Of a DNA stretch of 21,266 nucleotides, positions 1 to 6,727 are shown one piece after another. Made by a program: the position numbers and the translations under genes. Source of the stretch: an uncultured Oscillospiraceae bacterium (lineage in GTDB: Bacteria; Bacillota; Clostridia; Oscillospirales; Ruminococcaceae). Under the pieces are notes generated by a model. The model was not told the DNA's origin, ran no database searches, and was given only the letters and a program-made list of their open reading frames with translations. The stretch is taken from the NCBI GenBank assembly GCA_910578755.1, contig CAJTSZ010000023.1, forward strand, positions 1 to 21,266. The letters are read 5' to 3'. How positions within the stretch are numbered: the first letter of the stretch is position 1; every line of letters starts with the position of its first letter.

Positions 1-50
1 ATGCCTATTCTAATTTCTGCAAGAAATTAGAATAGGCATATATGCCTATC
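1..50. repeat. Nested palindromes at the left edge
   Basis: Positions 1-18 and 22-39 are perfect reverse complements (18-bp stem, loop GCA). Positions 33-50 form a second perfect palindrome, ATAGGCATA/TATGCCTAT, which shares its left half with the first. The word ATGCCTAT therefore occurs three times, twice direct and once inverted. The two structures cannot form at once, so they could be alternative hairpins in a transcript or a multi-site operator. They lie about 35-85 nt downstream of the leftward promoter at 93-121, in what would be its 5' leader. The first palindrome may continue beyond the window edge. Confidence 0.75.
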
Positions 51-57
51 TTTTTAC

Positions 58-83
58 ATCGGTAAATTATTCTTTTTACCGAT
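58..83. promoter_or_regulatory. Operator-like palindrome next to leftward promoter
   Basis: ATCGGTAAA (58-66) and TTTACCGAT (75-83) are perfect 9-bp inverted arms around an 8-nt AT centre. The site sits immediately downstream of the predicted start point (about 86) of the leftward promoter, the usual place for a repressor operator. The symmetric arms would suit a dimeric repressor of TetR or MarR type, but no regulator gene is visible, so the family is unknown. Confidence 0.5.
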
Positions 84-92
84 TGCATTTAC

Positions 93-121
93 AGTATATT
101 CTTTACACCACAAATTGTCAA
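93..121 (-). promoter_or_regulatory. Sigma-A promoter reading out of the window
   Basis: On the minus strand there is a perfect -35 TTGACA (121-116), a 17-bp spacer and a -10 TATACT (98-93). This is one of the best promoter matches in the window. It points left, to a gene beyond position 1, and its early transcribed region carries the palindromes at 58-83 and 1-50. Confidence 0.7.
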
Positions 122-154
122 TACTATTTTCATATTTTGCTGTAAAATCGACAA

Positions 155-220
155 TTCCTGTGCCAACAGGCCTGCGCAGCCCTCACCTGCGTATGGCCGC
201 GCGGCTGGGGGCCACAGGAA
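155..220. repeat. GC-rich element bounded by an 8-bp inverted repeat
   Basis: TTCCTGTG (155-162) and CACAGGAA (213-220) are perfect inverted ends around a strikingly GC-rich core in an otherwise AT-rich spacer. The core has further short self-complementary parts such as GCCGCGCGGC. The left end, CCTGTGCC, is shared with the repeat motifs at 18223-18243 and 21215-21235, so this may be a third, diverged member of a dispersed intergenic repeat. No coding potential is seen. Confidence 0.45.
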
Positions 221-255
221 AGTTTCCGCAGGGTTTTCCTTGGCAAGCTGCTGTC

Positions 256-284
256 TTTTAAACCAAACCGTCCTGTGCTATACT
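256..284 (+). promoter_or_regulatory. Extended -10 promoter of the hydrolase gene
   Basis: TATACT (279-284) is preceded by TG at 276-277, one base before the hexamer, giving an extended -10 element. The region 17 bp upstream (TTTTAA, 256-261) is a poor -35, which is tolerable with an extended -10. The predicted start point falls near 291, inside the inverted repeat at 286-316. Confidence 0.5.
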
Positions 285-285
285 A

Positions 286-316
286 AAAAATAGTTGAACG
301 AAGCAAAACTATTTTT
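286..316. promoter_or_regulatory. Inverted repeat over the hydrolase transcription start
   Basis: AAAAATAGTT (286-295) and AACTATTTTT (307-316) are perfect 10-bp arms around an 11-nt centre. The site covers the predicted start of transcription and ends 4 nt before the AGGAG ribosome binding site (321-325). It could be an operator for a MarR-like repressor or a leader hairpin that limits ribosome access. Confidence 0.4.
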
Positions 317-335
317 AAAAAGGAGTTGAATTTTA

Positions 336-971
336 TTGGCCTCTACTTATGTCTTTCTTCATGGGCTGGGGCAATTTGAGGAAAGCTGGAAGGAAACCGC
401 AGCTGCCTTATTCCCCCCGGGCCACGCCGCCCCTGTTTATATCCCTAATTTACCTTCCCTGCTGGCGGGCAGGGAAACCTCTTACCCTGCCCTTTATGCC
501 GCCTTAGAGGAACAGCTGAACCACCTGGAGGGGAAACTAACCCTATGCGGCCTTTCTTTAGGGGCCGTTTTGGCCCTGGACTACGCCAGCCGTCACCCCC
601 AAAAGGCAGAAAAACTGGTGCTTATTGGCGGGCAGTACAAAATGCCCAAGGCCCTGCTTACCGTGCAAAACCTGGTTTTTCGCCTAATGCCCCGCGCCGC
701 TTTTGCTTCCACCGGGCTTACAAAGCCCCAAATGATTTCCCTGTGCCGCACCATGGCCCCTTTAAACTTCACCCAGGCCCTGCCCCAAATTGCCTGCCCT
801 GCTTTGGTGCTTTACGGCGAAAGGGACCGTGCCAACCGCAAGGCTGCGGAAACAATGGCGGCGGCCCTTCCTAAGGCCCGGATAAACATTGTCCCCAACG
901 CCGGCCACGAAGTAAATAAGGACTGCCCCAAGGAATTGGCAGCCCTTTTGCAGGAATTTTTTGATGAATGA
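336..971 (+). CDS. Small alpha/beta-hydrolase fold protein
   Basis: A 211-residue cytoplasmic serine hydrolase of the alpha/beta-hydrolase fold. The HG oxyanion-hole motif is at residues 9-10, the nucleophile elbow GLSLG has Ser74, the acid is probably Asp164 (GERD) and the base His191 (NAGH), so a full catalytic triad is present. Length and motif spacing match the BioH/YbbK-type esterase and lipase-like families, but the substrate cannot be told. The start is TTG at 336, ten bases after AGGAG. No in-frame ATG lies nearby, and the sequence from residue 5 already forms the first beta strand. The gene is a single transcription unit, with an extended -10 promoter and an inverted repeat upstream and a hairpin terminator at 998-1033. 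It is convergent with the NUDIX gene. No signal peptide or membrane segment is seen. Confidence 0.85.
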   Translation: MASTYVFLHGLGQFEESWKETAAALFPPGHAAPVYIPNLPSLLAGRETSYPALYAALEEQLNHLEGKLTLCGLSLGAVLALDYASRHPQKAEKLVLIGGQYKMPKALLTVQNLVFRLMPRAAFASTGLTKPQMISLCRTMAPLNFTQALPQIACPALVLYGERDRANRKAAETMAAALPKARINIVPNAGHEVNKDCPKELAALLQEFFDE

Positions 972-997
972 ATGCCTGCGGCAACATTAACAAGGGG

Positions 998-1033
998 ACA
1001 GGGAGCCGAGTATAACTTAGCTCCCTGTTTTTT
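998..1033 (+). terminator. Rho-independent terminator after the hydrolase gene
   Basis: ACAGGGAGC (998-1006) pairs with GCTCCCTGT (1020-1028), loop of 13 nt, and a run of six T ends at 1033. The T run is only on the plus-strand side, so it ends the hydrolase transcript just before the convergent NUDIX gene. Confidence 0.85.
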
Positions 1034-1040
1034 GCCCATA

Positions 1041-1523
1041 TTACCCTTTGGAAATAAAATGCTTTATAGGCCCTTGCAGATTGGCTATTTCTTCTTTTAA
1101 AAATGCAGGGTACACCACTGTATTACGCACTTTGTCCACGCTAAGCCAGCCTATCACCACATTTTTGTTATCCTTATGGGGAACAAAGGCCCCGTTGTTG
1201 GGAATGGCAAAGCCCTCCTGCTCCTGAACCAAAAAATAAAAGGTGATTTGGTGAACCTGTTTGCCCTGCTGTTCCCAAAAGCACTCCTCACTCCACAGCA
1301 GGCGGCTTACGGAAATTTCCGCCCCGGTTTCCTCCCTGTATTCTCGGGCAAGACCCTGGGCAAGGGTTTCGCCTATTTTCACATGGCCACCCGGCAGGGC
1401 GTATTCCGTCCCGTTTTTATCCCGCTGGATCAGCAGCTTATTGTTTTTTACCAATACCCCTGCTACCCGCAGGCCGCAGGCGCAATTAGGGAAGGAAAAC
1501 AGCCAATCTTTCTGCAACGCCAT
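1041..1523 (-). CDS. NUDIX hydrolase
   Basis: A 160-residue NUDIX-fold hydrolase, the family that cleaves nucleoside diphosphates linked to another moiety. The full Nudix box Gx5Ex7REUxEExGU is present at residues 46-68 (Gly46, Glu52, then REYREETGA from Arg60), including the metal-binding glutamates. The protein is a single domain, so the substrate cannot be predicted. ATG at 1523 is preceded by AGGAGG nine bases upstream. The TTG just before it (1526) is a possible alternative start. The gene begins 16 bp after the glycosyltransferase stop, so the two are almost certainly co-transcribed. The pairing suggests a sugar-nucleotide substrate or clean-up role, but this is inference only. Confidence 0.88.
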   Translation of the reverse strand: MALQKDWLFSFPNCACGLRVAGVLVKNNKLLIQRDKNGTEYALPGGHVKIGETLAQGLAREYREETGAEISVSRLLWSEECFWEQQGKQVHQITFYFLVQEQEGFAIPNNGAFVPHKDNKNVVIGWLSVDKVRNTVVYPAFLKEEIANLQGPIKHFISKG

Positions 1524-1539
1524 CAATACGCGCCTCCTT

Positions 1540-2745
1540 TTATTCCACGCCAGCCGCGGCCAGTATCCGCTGGCTTACACCCTGCCAGGAAAGGCGTGTA
1601 ATCCCCTCCGGCGGGCCGGCAGGGCTACTTAGGGCCTGCTCCAATGTTTGGGCCAACCGCTGCTCAAAGGCGGGCAGCCCTTCCGGCTGGGGCTCGTCCG
1701 TATTTTTCATAGGGGGCAAGGGCACAAAGCGGACATTATTACCGGGCAGGTTGCTGTTGTACCAGGCCGCCAGCCCCGGCAGGTTGGAGCAAACCACCTG
1801 GCAGCCGCAGGCCATGGCCTCCAAATTCACTAAAGGAAGCCCTTCAAAAAAGGAGGGCAGCACAAACACATCACTTTGGCGGAACAGTTCCGCCAGCTGA
1901 GGCTGGGGCAACGGGCCAAGGAGCTGCACCGGGTATTTCCCTGCCTGGGCCAAGGCTGTTACCTGTTCATACTCCTGGGCCGGGCCGGGGCCCCCTGCTA
2001 ACTTAACGGAAAGGGCCTTTGGGGGATAGGGCAGCAGCTCCAGCGCCCGCAGCAGGCTGAACACGCCTTTTTTCTCCGTTACCTTGCCGGCAAAAACAAG
2101 CTGTAAAGGATTGCTCCCGCCCTTTCCCCTGCTGTGGCCGGGGTAAAAAATATCCTGGTTATAGCCTGCCCCCACCACATGGCTTTTCCCCCCTGGCAAG
2201 GCGAAAAGGCTTTCAATCTCCTTTTGCTGTTCCTCATGCAGAGCAAAAACAGCGTCCATTTTTTGTATTTGCGCTATAATAAATTCCCGCTTCAGTGGAA
2301 TTTTTTGCACCTGCCGCAGGTCGGTGCCATGGCATACCGCCACAACCTTTTTATTAGGAAACCACCCCCGCACCAGCGACGCCAAAAAATACAAATGGTG
2401 GCAGACAACCAGGTCCGGCTGAAGCTCCTCCACCGCCCTTTTTACCACGGCGTAAAAGGCAGCTTCAAACTGCTCCGCCATACCGGGTGTAAGGTCCCTG
2501 TAGCGGGTGTTGGGGTAGGGCATTTCGTTGGACATGCCCACAATGGGAAAGGGCAGCCCTGGCGAATTAAAATATACAGGGTAAAAGGCGGTTTGGGCCG
2601 GGAGATGGACGGTATCCTCCCGGTATACCCCGGCTACAACCCCTTGGGCGTGGCCTTGGCGGCTCCACTGGTTCACCAGCTCCGTAAGGTAAACACCGCT
2701 GCCGGTGCTGTGGGGCTTTTGGGCTGTAATGCTTAATATTTTCAT
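1540..2745 (-). CDS. GT4-family glycosyltransferase
   Basis: A 401-residue GT-B fold glycosyltransferase of family GT4 (glycos_transf_1 type). The N-terminal Rossmann domain opens with MKILSIT and a glycine-rich STGSGVYL segment (13-20), the donor domain begins near GKVTEKKG (220-227), and the retaining-enzyme EX7E motif is seen as Glu301 and Glu309 in FFEGLPLVNLEAMACG. It should transfer a sugar from a nucleotide donor to an unknown acceptor at the cytoplasmic face. No membrane segment is seen. ATG at 2745 follows AAGGGAG at a good distance, while the upstream in-frame extension has no ribosome binding site. It follows ftsZ by 110 bp on the same strand with an imperfect terminator-like hairpin between, so partial read-through from the dcw operon is possible. 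The link to NUDIX is close. Confidence 0.87.
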   Translation of the reverse strand: MKILSITAQKPHSTGSGVYLTELVNQWSRQGHAQGVVAGVYREDTVHLPAQTAFYPVYFNSPGLPFPIVGMSNEMPYPNTRYRDLTPGMAEQFEAAFYAVVKRAVEELQPDLVVCHHLYFLASLVRGWFPNKKVVAVCHGTDLRQVQKIPLKREFIIAQIQKMDAVFALHEEQQKEIESLFALPGGKSHVVGAGYNQDIFYPGHSRGKGGSNPLQLVFAGKVTEKKGVFSLLRALELLPYPPKALSVKLAGGPGPAQEYEQVTALAQAGKYPVQLLGPLPQPQLAELFRQSDVFVLPSFFEGLPLVNLEAMACGCQVVCSNLPGLAAWYNSNLPGNNVRFVPLPPMKNTDEPQPEGLPAFEQRLAQTLEQALSSPAGPPEGITRLSWQGVSQRILAAAGVE

Positions 2746-2783
2746 GGAAAACTCCCTTGCAATAAACAATAACACGCACAAAG

Positions 2784-2817
2784 GCGGCATAGCATTTTCA
2801 TGTTACGCCGCTTTTTT
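2784..2817. terminator. Stem-loop between ftsZ and the glycosyltransferase
   Basis: Arms 2784-2795 and 2800-2811 form a 12-bp stem with one mismatch and one G-U pair, loop TTTC (GAAA on the minus strand). Six T follow on the plus strand, but only CTTTG follows on the minus strand, the direction in which ftsZ is transcribed. It may end the dcw operon only partly. No clear separate promoter for the glycosyltransferase is visible in the 110-bp gap. Confidence 0.5.
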
Positions 2818-2855
2818 CATTTTCTTGTTTTGATGTGCTTTCATTTCCCTAAGAA

Positions 2856-3950
2856 TTATCTTCTTGAACCAAAAATGGACATAATATCAAATGGGTCGTC
2901 GTCCTCCATTTCCTGCTGCTTTTCTTCCTGCTTCCCTTTTTGGGGTTCGCCCGGTTTAAAGCGGTAATCGGGAATATCAAAGTTTTTATCCAGCTCAAAG
3001 CCTGTTGCAATTACGGTAACAACCATTTCGTCGTTGAGGCCATCGTCAAAGGCAACGCCGAAAATCAGGTTTACATCTGGGTGAGCGCAGGCACGAATCA
3101 TATCTGCCGCCAGGTTTACCTCGTCCAGTTCAATGTTGGAGGGGGCGGTAATGTTGAGGATTACCCGTTCCGCGCCATCAATGGAGGATTCCAGCAACGG
3201 GGAGGAAATGGCCGCTTTTGCCGCAACCTCGGCCTTGTCCTTGCCATTGCCACGCCCAACACCCATGTGGGCGCTGCCGGCGCCGCGCATAATTTGGCAA
3301 ACGTCCTCAAAGTCCAGGTTAATAAGGCCTGGGGTATAAATTAGGTCCGAAATGCTCTGCACGCCGTGCTTCAGCACGTTATCGGCTTCAATAAAGGCGT
3401 TGAGCAGGGTAATTTTTGTTTCGGAAACAAGGCGCAGCCGTTCGTTCTGAATAACCACCAAAGCGTCCACCTGTTCCTTCAGGTTCGCAATGCCCTGTTC
3501 CGCCTGTTCCATTCTTTTTTTGCCTTCAAACTCAAAGGGTTTTGTTACAATACCCACCGTTAAAATGTTCTGTTCCTTTGCAATTTGAGCAACTACCGGC
3601 GCGGCGCCGGTACCAGTGCCGCCGCCCATACCGGCTGCAATAAAAATCATTTGGCAGCCTTTAATGGCGGCTGCAATTTCGTCCCGGCTTTCTTCCGCAG
3701 CCTTCATGCCTTTTTCCGGGGAACCGCCGGCGCCGCGGCCCTTGGTGAGCTTATCGCCAATAATAATTTTTTGGGACGCTTTGGAAGCCTTTAGAGCTTG
3801 GGCGTCTGTATTAACAGAGATAAACTCAACGCCGTTCATTCCGCTGTCAATCATACGGTTTACCGCGTTGCCGCCGCCGCCGCCAACACCAATAACCTTT
3901 ATGGTGACGTCTTTTTCGTACTCTGTGTCCAGTTCGAAGTTTGATAACAT
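2856..3950 (-). CDS. ftsZ: Cell division GTPase FtsZ
   Basis: Tubulin-like GTPase of 364 residues that polymerises into the Z ring. The GTP-binding signature GGGTGTG is at 109-115, the NTDAQAL segment at 47-53, and the T7 synergy loop NLDFEDV at 211-217, so nucleotide binding and catalysis look intact. The globular part ends near residue 317, followed by a short, charged linker. The C-terminal tail (DDDPFDIMSIFGSRR) keeps a hydrophobic patch and basic end but lacks the usual IPxFLR-like core that binds FtsA, SepF or ZipA. ATG at 3950 is preceded by AGGAGG, and the in-frame extension upstream reads through the promoter region and is not coding. It is the last dcw gene, 353 bp after ftsQ, with its own candidate promoter at 4102-4130 overlapped by a palindrome. 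No ftsA lies beside it. Confidence 0.98.
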   Translation of the reverse strand: MLSNFELDTEYEKDVTIKVIGVGGGGGNAVNRMIDSGMNGVEFISVNTDAQALKASKASQKIIIGDKLTKGRGAGGSPEKGMKAAEESRDEIAAAIKGCQMIFIAAGMGGGTGTGAAPVVAQIAKEQNILTVGIVTKPFEFEGKKRMEQAEQGIANLKEQVDALVVIQNERLRLVSETKITLLNAFIEADNVLKHGVQSISDLIYTPGLINLDFEDVCQIMRGAGSAHMGVGRGNGKDKAEVAAKAAISSPLLESSIDGAERVILNITAPSNIELDEVNLAADMIRACAHPDVNLIFGVAFDDGLNDEMVVTVIATGFELDKNFDIPDYRFKPGEPQKGKQEEKQQEMEDDDPFDIMSIFGSRR

Positions 3951-4078
3951 TTTTGTTCCTCCTATTTTAACAAGCAGCTTTCCACCTGAGTTGTTCTGTA
4001 AGTATACCCGCCGGGTAAAGGGCGCACTTTCCCTTTGCCATTGTGTTTTTCCATTTTCCGTGTTTTCTCTTATAATCC

Positions 4079-4102
4079 TATATGTATTGGTACATACATA
4101 TA
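4079..4102. promoter_or_regulatory. Operator-like palindrome on the ftsZ promoter
   Basis: TATATGTAT (4079-4087) and ATACATATA (4094-4102) are perfect 9-bp inverted arms around TGGTAC. The site begins at the -10 box of the candidate ftsZ promoter and covers its start point, the classic position for a repressor. No known regulator can be assigned from the sequence. Confidence 0.5.
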
Positions 4103-4130
4103 ATTTATCAGATTTTTGCCTTGTTTTCAA
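4102..4130 (-). promoter_or_regulatory. ftsZ: Candidate ftsZ promoter
   Basis: On the minus strand: -35 TTGAAA (4130-4125), 17-bp spacer ending in TGA, -10 TAAATT (4107-4102). The TG one base before the hexamer makes an extended -10, which offsets a 4/6 match. It would let ftsZ be expressed apart from the wall genes. Confidence 0.45.
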
Positions 4131-4303
4131 TGTATTTTTTGATAAAAAAGAAAGCAAATATTCGTTTTTACCGGCTTTTCCCCTGGTATTTCCCCGAAAG
4201 TTCCCGAAACACACTTTCTCAGGAAATTTTTTCTTTGCGACATCCTAATTTTCCCAAACTATGTTTTTTGGGGAAACAAGGCAGCTTTTTTTGTCAAAGC
4301 CCT

Positions 4304-5314
4304 CTATTCCTTTTGGGGCTCCATAGCTTCCTGGGGTGGGACCTCCTCTTGCAATTCCTCTTCTTCCCCGTTTGCCTCACCGTCCCCTTCCTCGGGTTTT
4401 GCCAAATCCTCTATGGTATCCCCTTCAAAAATTTCAAAAGCCCTTTCGTCCCATATGGTGTCTATGGCAACAGCCCTGGTGCGCAGCTGTTTGCTGCTGG
4501 TAATGTCAATGGTCCCCTGGAAATTGGCGTCGGTATAACCGGAGGACTTATGCTCCTGGGCAATCCCCCGTTCCAAAACAGTGTTGACAAAATCCACTTT
4601 TTTAGCCAGGTCCAGTTCGCTGCCAAAGCTGATGAGTATCCGTTCATCATACAAAGCCGTAATGCTGCTGGCATTGGTTAAATCCACATAGGTAATAGGT
4701 TCCAAGTTTTTTTCACTGGTCACTGTATAAAACTGCTGGAGCATTTCCATGCGCTCCATTAAAACAGGGGTTTTATTTTTTTTCTCCTTTTCCGGCTTTT
4801 CATATAAATAGCTGCCGGCGCTAAAGTTATTTTCCTCCATACCTAAAACCACCATTAGGTTTTCCGGCGGCTCCTTTACCCTGGTTTCCAGTACCTTGCC
4901 GCTGTAGGAAAGAATGGCATACCCTTCCCCGGTGTAGGCTGCGGCAATGGGCTCCTCCTCCGTCACTTCAATTACCACGGAGGTTGGCAGGGAGCGCCTT
5001 ACCTTCACACTGGCAAAGTAGTGGAACCGGTCCTGAAGCATTTTTTCCACATCTTTTGTGTTAATTTGGAACAGGTTGTCCCCTTTTTGAATTTGGGAAC
5101 GGGCAATAACCTCCTCGTTGCTGTAAAAGGTGTTATTTTTTATTTTAATGATATCCACCTTAAAAAATACCGTAAAGCACAGCGTAAGCCCCAGGCCAAT
5201 GCAGAACACAAACAGCAAGAAGTAATGAATGGCGTATTTTCTGCTTCGCCTTCTGCTGCTTGGGGTTCTTTTTGGTGGGGCCTTGTGTTGTTTTCCACGT
5301 TTTGGCTGTGTCAT
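4304..5314 (-). CDS. ftsQ: Divisome protein FtsQ/DivIB
   Basis: A 336-residue bitopic membrane protein. A strongly basic cytoplasmic N-terminus (residues 1-27) is followed by one membrane span (about 29-51), a POTRA domain (about 52-122, starting FKVDIIKIKNNTFYSNEEV), the FtsQ/DivIB beta domain, and a very acidic, disordered tail from about residue 300. In other bacteria this protein joins FtsL and FtsB/DivIC and controls the septal synthase FtsW-PBP. The gene starts with ATG at 5314 after an AAAGGAA/AGGA-type site, 45 bp after murA. FtsQ family sequences are poorly conserved, so the call rests on architecture and on its position between murA and ftsZ. The long acidic tail is more like DivIB of Gram-positives than FtsQ of proteobacteria. 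Confidence 0.92.
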   Translation of the reverse strand: MTQPKRGKQHKAPPKRTPSSRRRSRKYAIHYFLLFVFCIGLGLTLCFTVFFKVDIIKIKNNTFYSNEEVIARSQIQKGDNLFQINTKDVEKMLQDRFHYFASVKVRRSLPTSVVIEVTEEEPIAAAYTGEGYAILSYSGKVLETRVKEPPENLMVVLGMEENNFSAGSYLYEKPEKEKKNKTPVLMERMEMLQQFYTVTSEKNLEPITYVDLTNASSITALYDERILISFGSELDLAKKVDFVNTVLERGIAQEHKSSGYTDANFQGTIDITSSKQLRTRAVAIDTIWDERAFEIFEGDTIEDLAKPEEGDGEANGEEEELQEEVPPQEAMEPQKE

Positions 5315-5359
5315 ATTCCTGTTCCTTTCTGTATTTCCGTTCCTCCGGGCTGGGGCCCT

Positions 5360-6607
5360 TTATTCCCTCGCAATGCTGGCGCCCACCCTGTTTAAGGCAT
5401 AGTCTAAATCCTGGTAGCCGCGCACAATGTGCTTTACATTATGAATTACCGTTTGCCCCTGGGCCGCCAAGGCGGCAATTACCAGGGAAGCGCCGCCCCT
5501 TAAGTCGGTACAGTACACCTGGGCCGAGTGCAGGGCCGGCACCCCCCGCACAATGGCAACGCGGCCTTCCGTTTTAATATCCGCCCCCATGCGCTCCAGT
5601 TCCCAGGCCTGCTTATACCGGTTCTGAAAAATATTTTCTGTAAATACGGAGGTTCCCTCCGCTACGGCTGTTAAGGCCATAATGGGGGCCAGGGCATCGG
5701 TAGGAAAGCCTGGGTAAGGCATAGTAGCAATGCTTTTAACAGCCCGCAGCCGCTGGCTGCTGCGGATATGCACCGCATCCACCCCACAGCGCAGCTGGCA
5801 GCCCATTTCTTCAAAAATGGGGAGCACCGCGCTAAAGTGCTCCGGGTTTACCTTGCGCACCAGTAAGTCGCCCTGGGTAATGGCGCCGCAGCACAAATAG
5901 GTAATGCCCACAATACGGTCCGGAATTACCGTATGCACGGCGCTGCCCAGCTTTTTTACGCCATCAATATGTATGGTGCCGTCCGCCGCTGTGCTTATTT
6001 TTGCGCCGGCGCTGTTTAAAAAAGCGGCTAAGTCAGCAATTTCCGGTTCCCGGGCTGCATTGCGGATTACTGTGTGCCCCTGGGCTAAGGAGGCCGCCAA
6101 CATAATATTTTCCGTAGCCCCCACGCTGGGGAATGGCAGGGAAATGCTTGCCCCGTGGAGCTTGCCCTTTACGGTGCAGCGCAGGCTGCCGCCCTCCTCC
6201 TGAAAAGTAACCCCCAAACGCTTCAGGGCGCCAATATGTAAATCAATAGGCCGCGGGCCCAGCTCGCAGCCACCGGGAAAGGTGAGGGAAGCCTGGCGGT
6301 ATTTTGCAAGTATAGCCCCCAAAAATACAATGGAGGAACGCATTTCCCGCATCAGTTGGTCCGGAATGGTACAGCCGCCTTCCCCACCGGTAATAATTAG
6401 GGTGTCCCCCTCTTTTTTTGTGGTGCAGCCCAGGTGTTCCAAAATATTCCTGGCTGCCCCAATGTCGGAAAGTTCCGGGCAGTTGTGCAGTTCGCAGCTG
6501 TCGCACAAAAGGGAAGCTGCCAAAATAGGCAAAGCCGCATTTTTTGCGCCGTGAACCTCCATTTCTCCGTTGAGCCTTTTAAGCCCTTCCACTATGTACC
6601 GTTCCAT
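5360..6607 (-). CDS. murA: UDP-GlcNAc 1-carboxyvinyltransferase MurA
   Basis: A 415-residue cytoplasmic enzyme that transfers enolpyruvate from PEP to UDP-GlcNAc, the first committed step of peptidoglycan synthesis. It begins with the family's typical GLKRLNGEMEVHGAKNAALP, and the active-site loop GGCELGPRPIDLH carries the catalytic Cys114, the residue alkylated by fosfomycin. Length matches the family. The start is ATG at 6607 with AAAGGGG upstream. The longer in-frame N-terminus is not conserved and has no ribosome binding site. In Bacillus subtilis this place holds murB, so murA between murG and ftsQ is the clostridial variant. The 120-bp gap before it has a TTGACA at 6716-6711 but no suitable -10. 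Firmicutes often carry a second MurA, so this may be MurAA or MurAB. Confidence 0.96.
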   Translation of the reverse strand: MERYIVEGLKRLNGEMEVHGAKNAALPILAASLLCDSCELHNCPELSDIGAARNILEHLGCTTKKEGDTLIITGGEGGCTIPDQLMREMRSSIVFLGAILAKYRQASLTFPGGCELGPRPIDLHIGALKRLGVTFQEEGGSLRCTVKGKLHGASISLPFPSVGATENIMLAASLAQGHTVIRNAAREPEIADLAAFLNSAGAKISTAADGTIHIDGVKKLGSAVHTVIPDRIVGITYLCCGAITQGDLLVRKVNPEHFSAVLPIFEEMGCQLRCGVDAVHIRSSQRLRAVKSIATMPYPGFPTDALAPIMALTAVAEGTSVFTENIFQNRYKQAWELERMGADIKTEGRVAIVRGVPALHSAQVYCTDLRGGASLVIAALAAQGQTVIHNVKHIVRGYQDLDYALNRVGASIARE

Positions 6608-6727
6608 GATTATGCCCCTTTCACATAGTTGGGCGCTTTGGGACTGCTTTTTCGCCCTTACAGGATATACTATGCTTTTTGGCGCAAAGTGGTTCATTTA
6701 TTCGGTATTTTGTCAAAAGGCGGCCTG

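Larger units (their letters stand above)
3951..4303. other. Gene-free ftsQ-ftsZ spacer
   Basis: This 353-bp AT-rich stretch carries no supported gene. Going in the direction of ftsZ it holds a weak bulged hairpin (arms TTTCCC and GGGAAA, near 4244-4275) without a proper T run, the candidate ftsZ promoter (4130-4102), a 24-nt palindrome (4102-4079) and an AGGAGG site before the ftsZ ATG. A transcript from this promoter would have an ftsZ leader of about 145 nt. Confidence 0.6.

Noticed and set aside
1..50. A CRISPR array from the repeated ATGCCTAT words
   Set aside because: The copies are short, palindromic and without regular spacers. There are no cas genes in the window.
3951..4214. An 88-residue N-terminal extension of FtsZ in frame
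   Set aside because: It has no ribosome binding site, no FtsZ similarity, and overlaps the candidate promoter. AGGAGG stands before the ATG at 3950, where family similarity begins.
4244..4275. A terminator after ftsQ
   Set aside because: The stem has a bulge and no proper T run follows on the minus strand, so it was kept only as a weak hairpin note.
6608..6716. A TTGACA before murA as a separate promoter
   Set aside because: No acceptable -10 lies 15-19 bp downstream. The hexamer alone is not enough.
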